DNA from: Arthrobacter hankyongi
GTDB taxonomy: Bacteria; Actinomycetota; Actinomycetes; Actinomycetales; Micrococcaceae
Assembly: GCF_022012395.1 (NCBI RefSeq)
Contig: NZ_JAKLTQ010000016.1
Span: 1-64,000 of the forward strand
DNA: 64,000 nucleotides
Direction: 5' to 3'
The notes below the pieces were generated by a model, which was not told where the DNA came from, searched no databases, and was given only the letters and a program-made list of their open reading frames with translations. This document shows positions 60,291 to 64,000 of the stretch, one piece after another. A program made the position numbers and the translations under genes. How positions within the stretch are numbered: position 1 is the first letter of the stretch; each line of letters begins with the position of its first letter.

Positions 60291-60353
60291 CGTTCGCCGC
60301 CTGCCCCGTGCTTCGCAAGCTCAGCCCGGGGCCCCTGGGCAGCTCTCTTGCCC
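60291..60353. repeat. Intergenic repeat family, copy A
   Basis: A shorter copy of an intergenic repeat, CGTTCGCCGCCTGCCCCG followed by GCTTCGCAAGC and GGGGCCCCTGGGCAGCTCTC. It matches copies B and C in order and spacing and lies before the hypothetical gene at 60401. Confidence 0.6.
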
Positions 60354-60400
60354 AACACACTCCGGCAGCGGGATATTCCGGACTGCCCGGACGGCGTGTC

Positions 60401-61348
60401 CTAGCCTCGCTCGGCGAACGGCGGAACGTGGTGTTCGGGGCTGAACGGCTTGAACCAGTCCTCGAACTTCATCGACGGTGCGCCTTCCGGACTGGCCCCG
60501 GGGTCGTTCTCGAAGCCGTCCATCGCCGGGTCGAAGAGCATCATCGAATCGGCGAGCCTGAGGAACGACTCCTCCAGCATGGCCAGCCAGTCCGGCGGCA
60601 GTTCGGCATCCAGCTCCAGTTCCTCGGCCAGGAACTCGGCATCGGCGAGCAGGCACCGCACCGCCAGTTCCTGGGCCACGCAGGAGGGCTCCTTCCAGCC
60701 GGCGGCCAAGTTCATCGACAGGTCGGTGCATACAGCCAGGAAGCGGGCTGCGAAACGCGCGTCATAGTGGTGGGCGAATTGCGGAGGCAGGTTGCTGATC
60801 ACATACGTATCGTCGACGTCGGCCGCCGTCGGAGCCCGGCCGCGCAGCAGGTCGATGTCGTTGAATAGCTCGTCCGTCATGGCGGCGGCGGCGTGCCAGA
60901 GCAGACCTGCCAGCATCTGGGCGCGGTGGCGAGAGAGCTGGCGCTCCGCCTCCGGAGCCGAACCGTCATAGCCAAGCATTTCCAGGCCCAGGCCCCGGAC
61001 CCGGTCGGACGCCTGGATCAGGGCGGCCGACGGGTCATCGCCGATGCCGGTGTCAGCCGGTTCCCGTCCCACGGATCCGGTGCCCGGTAGGCCCGGATCC
61101 GGGGTGGCGTGCCCTTCGGTCGGTTCCACCTTGCCCCGCAGCAGCCTGACGCCCGGTACTTCGTCGGCAATCCGCAGCGGGTCCACCGAGATGGCCAGTG
61201 CGCCGAAAAGGTTGGCCGAGGCCATGGCCATGTGCTCCGCCGTCTGAGCCTTGGCGACCGCATAGTCCTGCATGGCCTCTGCGTCGGTGATGTCCAGGTC
61301 GATGGTGATGTGCAGGGATGCTTTGACGGGCTGGTCCGGGCTTTGCAT
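60401..61348 (-). CDS. Hypothetical protein
   Basis: A 315-residue protein I do not recognise. The N-terminus ASLHITIDLDITDAEAMQDY is a short beta segment; a middle region is variable; and residues about 130-300 are helical with LFNDIDLLRGRAPTAADVDD, TDLSMNLAAGWKEPSCVAQE and ADAEFLAEELELDAELPPDW. It has no signal peptide, Cys pattern or catalytic motif that I can name. ATG 61348 is supported by the ITI start. It is flanked by intergenic repeats on both sides. Confidence 0.7.
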   Translation of the reverse strand: MQSPDQPVKASLHITIDLDITDAEAMQDYAVAKAQTAEHMAMASANLFGALAISVDPLRIADEVPGVRLLRGKVEPTEGHATPDPGLPGTGSVGREPADTGIGDDPSAALIQASDRVRGLGLEMLGYDGSAPEAERQLSRHRAQMLAGLLWHAAAAMTDELFNDIDLLRGRAPTAADVDDTYVISNLPPQFAHHYDARFAARFLAVCTDLSMNLAAGWKEPSCVAQELAVRCLLADAEFLAEELELDAELPPDWLAMLEESFLRLADSMMLFDPAMDGFENDPGASPEGAPSMKFEDWFKPFSPEHHVPPFAERG

Positions 61349-61360
61349 CTGCCCAGCCTA

Positions 61361-61464
61361 CCGTTCGCTGCCTTCCCCATACGCTTCGCGCATGGGGACC
61401 CCTGGCAGCTCTCTGGCCGAGGGGCCCGCCCCGAGCTGGCGAGGGGTGGGAGGCGGGGAGGCGC
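61361..61464. repeat. Intergenic repeat family, copy B
   Basis: CTACCGTTCGCTGCC is followed by CTTCCCCATACGCTTCGCGC, then GGGGACCCCTGGCAGCTCTC, TGGCCGAGGGGCCCGCCCCG and GGGAGGCGGGGAGGCGC. The order matches copy C (61530-61617) with few differences. Confidence 0.85.
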
Positions 61465-61529
61465 TACCGTTCGCAGCTAGTGCCGAGGGTCCCGCTGCGA
61501 GCTTGCGAGCAGCGGGAAGGCACGACGCG

Positions 61530-61617
61530 CTTCCCCATTCGCTTCGCGCACGGGGACCCCGGGCAGATCTCTGGCCGAGGGGCCCGCCCCGAGCTGGGGC
61601 GGGAGGCGGGGAGGCGC
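61530..61617. repeat. Intergenic repeat family, copy C
   Basis: Almost the same as copy B over about 88 bp: CTTCCCCATTCGCTTCGCGC, GGGGACCCCGGGCAGATCTC, TGGCCGAGGGGCCCGCCCCG and GGGAGGCGGGGAGGCGC. The two copies are direct repeats 158 bp apart. Confidence 0.85.
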
Positions 61618-61757
61618 GGCAACGAGCGTAACTGGCTGGCGACGCCGGAGGTGGTCTCGCCGTCGTCGGCCAGCGTGTCATTGCCGCCTGCACCATGGGC
61701 TGGGAAAATTGGTGGGCGAGGATCACAGTTCCGGACATGCTGAAGGAGGCGCCGGCG

Positions 61758-62342
61758 GTGGCGGACGGCAGGGCATCGGATGAGTACGGGCGCCGGCTTG
61801 AGCGCGCCGCGGAACTGCGCGCCTTCGGGACGCCCCGGGGTGCCGGGGCAGAGGACGAGGAGACGCGCGAAAAGCGCAGGAAGATCGACAGTGCGGCACG
61901 GGCCGACTATCTGGTCCGGGACGCGATGGCGCGCGGGCAGTTCGACAATCTGAAGTACGCCGGCAAACCGATCCCCGGGCTGGGGGAGCGGTACGATCCC
62001 GACTGGTGGATCAAGGGGCTGATCCAGCGGGAAAACCTCACCGGCATCGGTCCGGAGGCCATCCTGCTGCGCAAGGACGACGCCGAACTCGATGACCTGC
62101 TGGACACCCTGTACACGGAAAAGCAGGTTCGGGAGACGGTCGAGGATTTCAATGCCCGGGTAATCGATGCACGCCGGCAACTCCTCGGTGGTCCGCCGGT
62201 GGTGACCAAAACGCGCGATGTGGATGGGGAAGCGGCACGCTGGCAGGAACGCCGTGCGGCCCGGGCTGCCGCGGTGCCGGCGGATCCGGAACCGGAACCC
62301 CGCCGGCCGTGGTGGCGCCGGCTGTGGGGCGGAACCGGATAG
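61758..62342 (+). CDS. DUF1992 (DnaJ-homolog-C28-like) protein
   Basis: A 194-residue protein with the DUF1992 core: ARADYLVRDAMARGQFDNLK, then YAGKPIPGLGERYDPDWWIK and NARVIDARRQLLGGPPVVTK. It ends in a Pro/Arg-rich tail (EPEPRRPWWRRLWG). Homologues include DNAJC28, of unclear function. I prefer GTG 61758 because AAGGAGG lies exactly 8 nt upstream; ATG 61737 and 61695 have no such site. Its neighbour downstream is acn. Confidence 0.85.
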   Translation: MADGRASDEYGRRLERAAELRAFGTPRGAGAEDEETREKRRKIDSAARADYLVRDAMARGQFDNLKYAGKPIPGLGERYDPDWWIKGLIQRENLTGIGPEAILLRKDDAELDDLLDTLYTEKQVRETVEDFNARVIDARRQLLGGPPVVTKTRDVDGEAARWQERRAARAAAVPADPEPEPRRPWWRRLWGGTG

Positions 62343-62443
62343 CAGGCCCGGTGCCGTCGTCCGGTGCTGCTGGGGCCGGACCCCGCCTAAGATCCGCGCG
62401 GGCATATACAACGGCAGCCGGAGCCAATAGCGTAGTCATACAA

Positions 62444-62454
62444 CCCCCCCCCCC
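62444..62454. repeat. C11 homopolymer upstream of aconitase
   Basis: Eleven consecutive C residues lie 25-35 bp upstream of the aconitase start codon. Such runs are prone to length change by slippage and to sequencing error. Confidence 0.85.
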
Positions 62455-62478
62455 GCAGTTTCCGAAGGGAATTCAGCG

Positions 62479-64000
62479 ATGACTGCTGTGGATACGTTCC
62501 ATTCACGAAGCACCCTTGAGGTTGGCGGATCCAGTTTCGGCATCTTCCGCCTCGACGCCGTGGAGGGCGCCGACAAGCTCCCCTATAGTCTCAAGGTCCT
62601 GCTGGAGAACCTGCTGCGGACCGAAGACGGTGCGAACATCACCGCGGACCACGTCCGCGCCCTGGCCGGCTGGGACCCGGACGCGGAGCCGAGTGTTGAA
62701 ATCCAGTTCACCCCGGCCCGCGTGATCATGCAGGACTTCACCGGCGTTCCCTGCGTGGTGGACCTGGCGACCATGCGCGAGGCACTGTCGGACCTTGGCG
62801 GCGACCCGAAGCGCGTGAACCCGCTGGCGCCGGCCGAACTGGTCATCGACCACTCGGTGCAGATCGACGTCTTCGGCAACGCCGGCGCCTTGGAACGGAA
62901 CATCGAGATCGAGTACCAGCGTAACGGCGAGCGGTACCAGTTCCTGCGCTGGGGCCAGACCGCGTTCGACGACTTCAAGGTGGTGCCGCCCGGAATGGGC
63001 ATCGTGCACCAGGTCAACCTTGAGTACCTGGCCCGCACCGTGATGACCCGGGCAGCAGACGGCAACGGCCAGGTCCTGGCCTACCCGGATACCTGCGTGG
63101 GTACCGACTCGCACACCACCATGGTCAACGGCCTGGGCGTGCTCGGCTGGGGCGTGGGCGGCATCGAGGCCGAGGCCGCCATGCTGGGCCAGCCGGTGTC
63201 CATGCTGATCCCGCGCGTGGTCGGCTTCAAGCTCACCGGCGAGATTCCCGCCGGCGCGACCGCCACCGACGTGGTGCTGACCATCACCGAGATGCTGCGC
63301 GAGCACGGCGTGGTGGGCAAATTCGTGGAGTTCTACGGCCAGGGGGTCGCTGCCGTGCCGCTGGCCAACCGCGCCACCATCGGCAACATGAGCCCGGAGT
63401 TCGGCTCCACCGCCGCGATCTTCCCGATCGACGACGTGACCCTGGAGTACCTGCGGCTGACCGGGCGCCCGGAGCAGGACGTGGCGCTGGTTGAGGCCTA
63501 CACCAAGGAGCAGGGGCTCTGGCATGACCCGGCCAAGGAAGTGAAGTACTCGGAGTACCTGGAGCTGGACCTGTCCACCGTGGTTCCCTCGATCGCCGGC
63601 CCGAAGCGTCCGCAGGACCGGATCGAGCTGACCGACGCCAAGGCACAGTTCCATCAGGACCTGCAGCACTATGTGCACAAGAGCGTCGAAGCGGAGGGAC
63701 CCTCCGTGGACGAGGCAGAGGAAGAATCGTTCCCGGCTTCGGACCCGCCCACCTACACGGACGCTGGCAGCAAGATCAAGAACCCGCCGCATCTGACGGT
63801 GAAGCGGACCGATCCGGATTCCGGCGGCGCCCATCATCCGGTAGAGGTGACGATGCCTGACGGCCGTAACTTCCTGCTGGACCACGGTTCAGTGAGCATC
63901 GCGTCCATCACTTCCTGCACCAACACCTCCAACCCCTCGGTGATGCTGGCTGCCGCGGTGCTGGCCCGCAACGCGGTAAACAAGGGACTCAGTTCCAAGC
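62479..64000 (+). CDS. acnA: Aconitate hydratase (AcnA type), 5' part
   Basis: The first 507 codons of a bacterial AcnA/IRP1-type aconitase, running off the window. The enzyme converts citrate to isocitrate in the TCA cycle through a [4Fe-4S] cluster. Motifs are [58 protein letters not shown] and [14 protein letters not shown], where Cys480 is the first cluster ligand. ATG 62479 follows GAAGGGA. A C11 tract lies just upstream, within the probable 5' leader. Confidence 0.97.
   Translation, partial: MTAVDTFHSRSTLEVGGSSFGIFRLDAVEGADKLPYSLKVLLENLLRTEDGANITADHVRALAGWDPDAEPSVEIQFTPARVIMQDFTGVPCVVDLATMREALSDLGGDPKRVNPLAPAELVIDHSVQIDVFGNAGALERNIEIEYQRNGERYQFLRWGQTAFDDFKVVPPGMGIVHQVNLEYLARTVMTRAADGNGQVLAYPDTCVGTDSHTTMVNGLGVLGWGVGGIEAEAAMLGQPVSMLIPRVVGFKLTGEIPAGATATDVVLTITEMLREHGVVGKFVEFYGQGVAAVPLANRATIGNMSPEFGSTAAIFPIDDVTLEYLRLTGRPEQDVALVEAYTKEQGLWHDPAKEVKYSEYLELDLSTVVPSIAGPKRPQDRIELTDAKAQFHQDLQHYVHKSVEAEGPSVDEAEEESFPASDPPTYTDAGSKIKNPPHLTVKRTDPDSGGAHHPVEVTMPDGRNFLLDHGSVSIASITSCTNTSNPSVMLAAAVLARNAVNKGLSSK

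Larger units (their letters stand above)
61349..61757. other. Gene-free stretch with intergenic repeats
   Basis: These 409 bp hold two copies of a repeat and a CCCGCTGC/GCAGCGGG hairpin near 61491-61518. No gene is supported here; forward frames that cross it show reduced codon bias and no motif. Confidence 0.6.

Overview
The window is GC-rich actinobacterial chromosome. It most resembles a member of the Micrococcaceae (Arthrobacter and relatives). The reasons are the mix of actinobacterial families (DUF4193, DUF6510, DUF6325, DUF6221, DUF2809, PPK2, MocR), frequent GTG starts, many ATGA or GTGA gene overlaps, and actinobacterial riboswitch types. I see no phage, transposase, rRNA, tRNA or CRISPR array. 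All assignments come from reading motifs by eye, and none has been confirmed by a database search.

Layout. (1) 0-8.15 kb is a catabolic block: a FixJ/NarL-type response regulator facing an HpaC-type flavin reductase, an amidase, an MFS carrier, a small His-rich protein, an aldehyde dehydrogenase and an APC permease. (2) 8.15-42.7 kb is a segment bracketed by two consecutive pieces of the 3' end of a pyruvate kinase gene, about 34 kb apart and in the same orientation. Inside it lie a WS/DGAT-type acyltransferase, a Na+/H+ antiporter, a glycogen-debranching-type enzyme, gamma-glutamyltransferase, an SDR, a DUF1269 protein, a c-di-AMP riboswitch with an Ala-rich secreted protein, a secreted esterase with FG-GAP-like repeats, a complete polyol (mannitol/arabitol) uptake and catabolism locus, a DapA-like/MFS/MocR cassette, an esterase plus lysyl-PG-synthase-like pair, an OmpR two-component system, a CAP-domain protein and a LysR regulator whose C-terminus is made of pyruvate kinase sequence. 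(3) 43-64 kb is small housekeeping and stress genes: an orphan HicB-like protein, DUF6221, an alpha/beta hydrolase, DUF6325 with an Arg/Asp-repeat protein, an ArsR/SRPBCC pair, AlkD-like, RNase Z, NhaA behind a candidate Li+/Na+ riboswitch, CYTH-CHAD, PPK2, GNAT, a molybdopterin oxidoreductase/flavin reductase/DUF6510 operon, NAD(P)H-hydrate dehydratase, a histidine phosphatase, DUF72, DUF4193, DUF1992 and the start of aconitase.

How the genes work together. The clearest system is the polyol locus (20.6-29.4 kb). A polyol dehydrogenase, xylulokinase, SorC-type regulator, binding protein, two permeases and a separate ATPase gene share a 12-bp near-palindrome (CTCAWWTGTGAK-like) in three intergenic regions. 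It probably imports D-arabitol or mannitol and feeds xylulose 5-phosphate to the pentose phosphate pathway. Two riboswitches (c-di-AMP at 17.3 kb, nhaA-I-like at 48.3 kb) and a leaderless, auto-repressing ArsR promoter (45.73 kb) are the best-supported regulatory elements.
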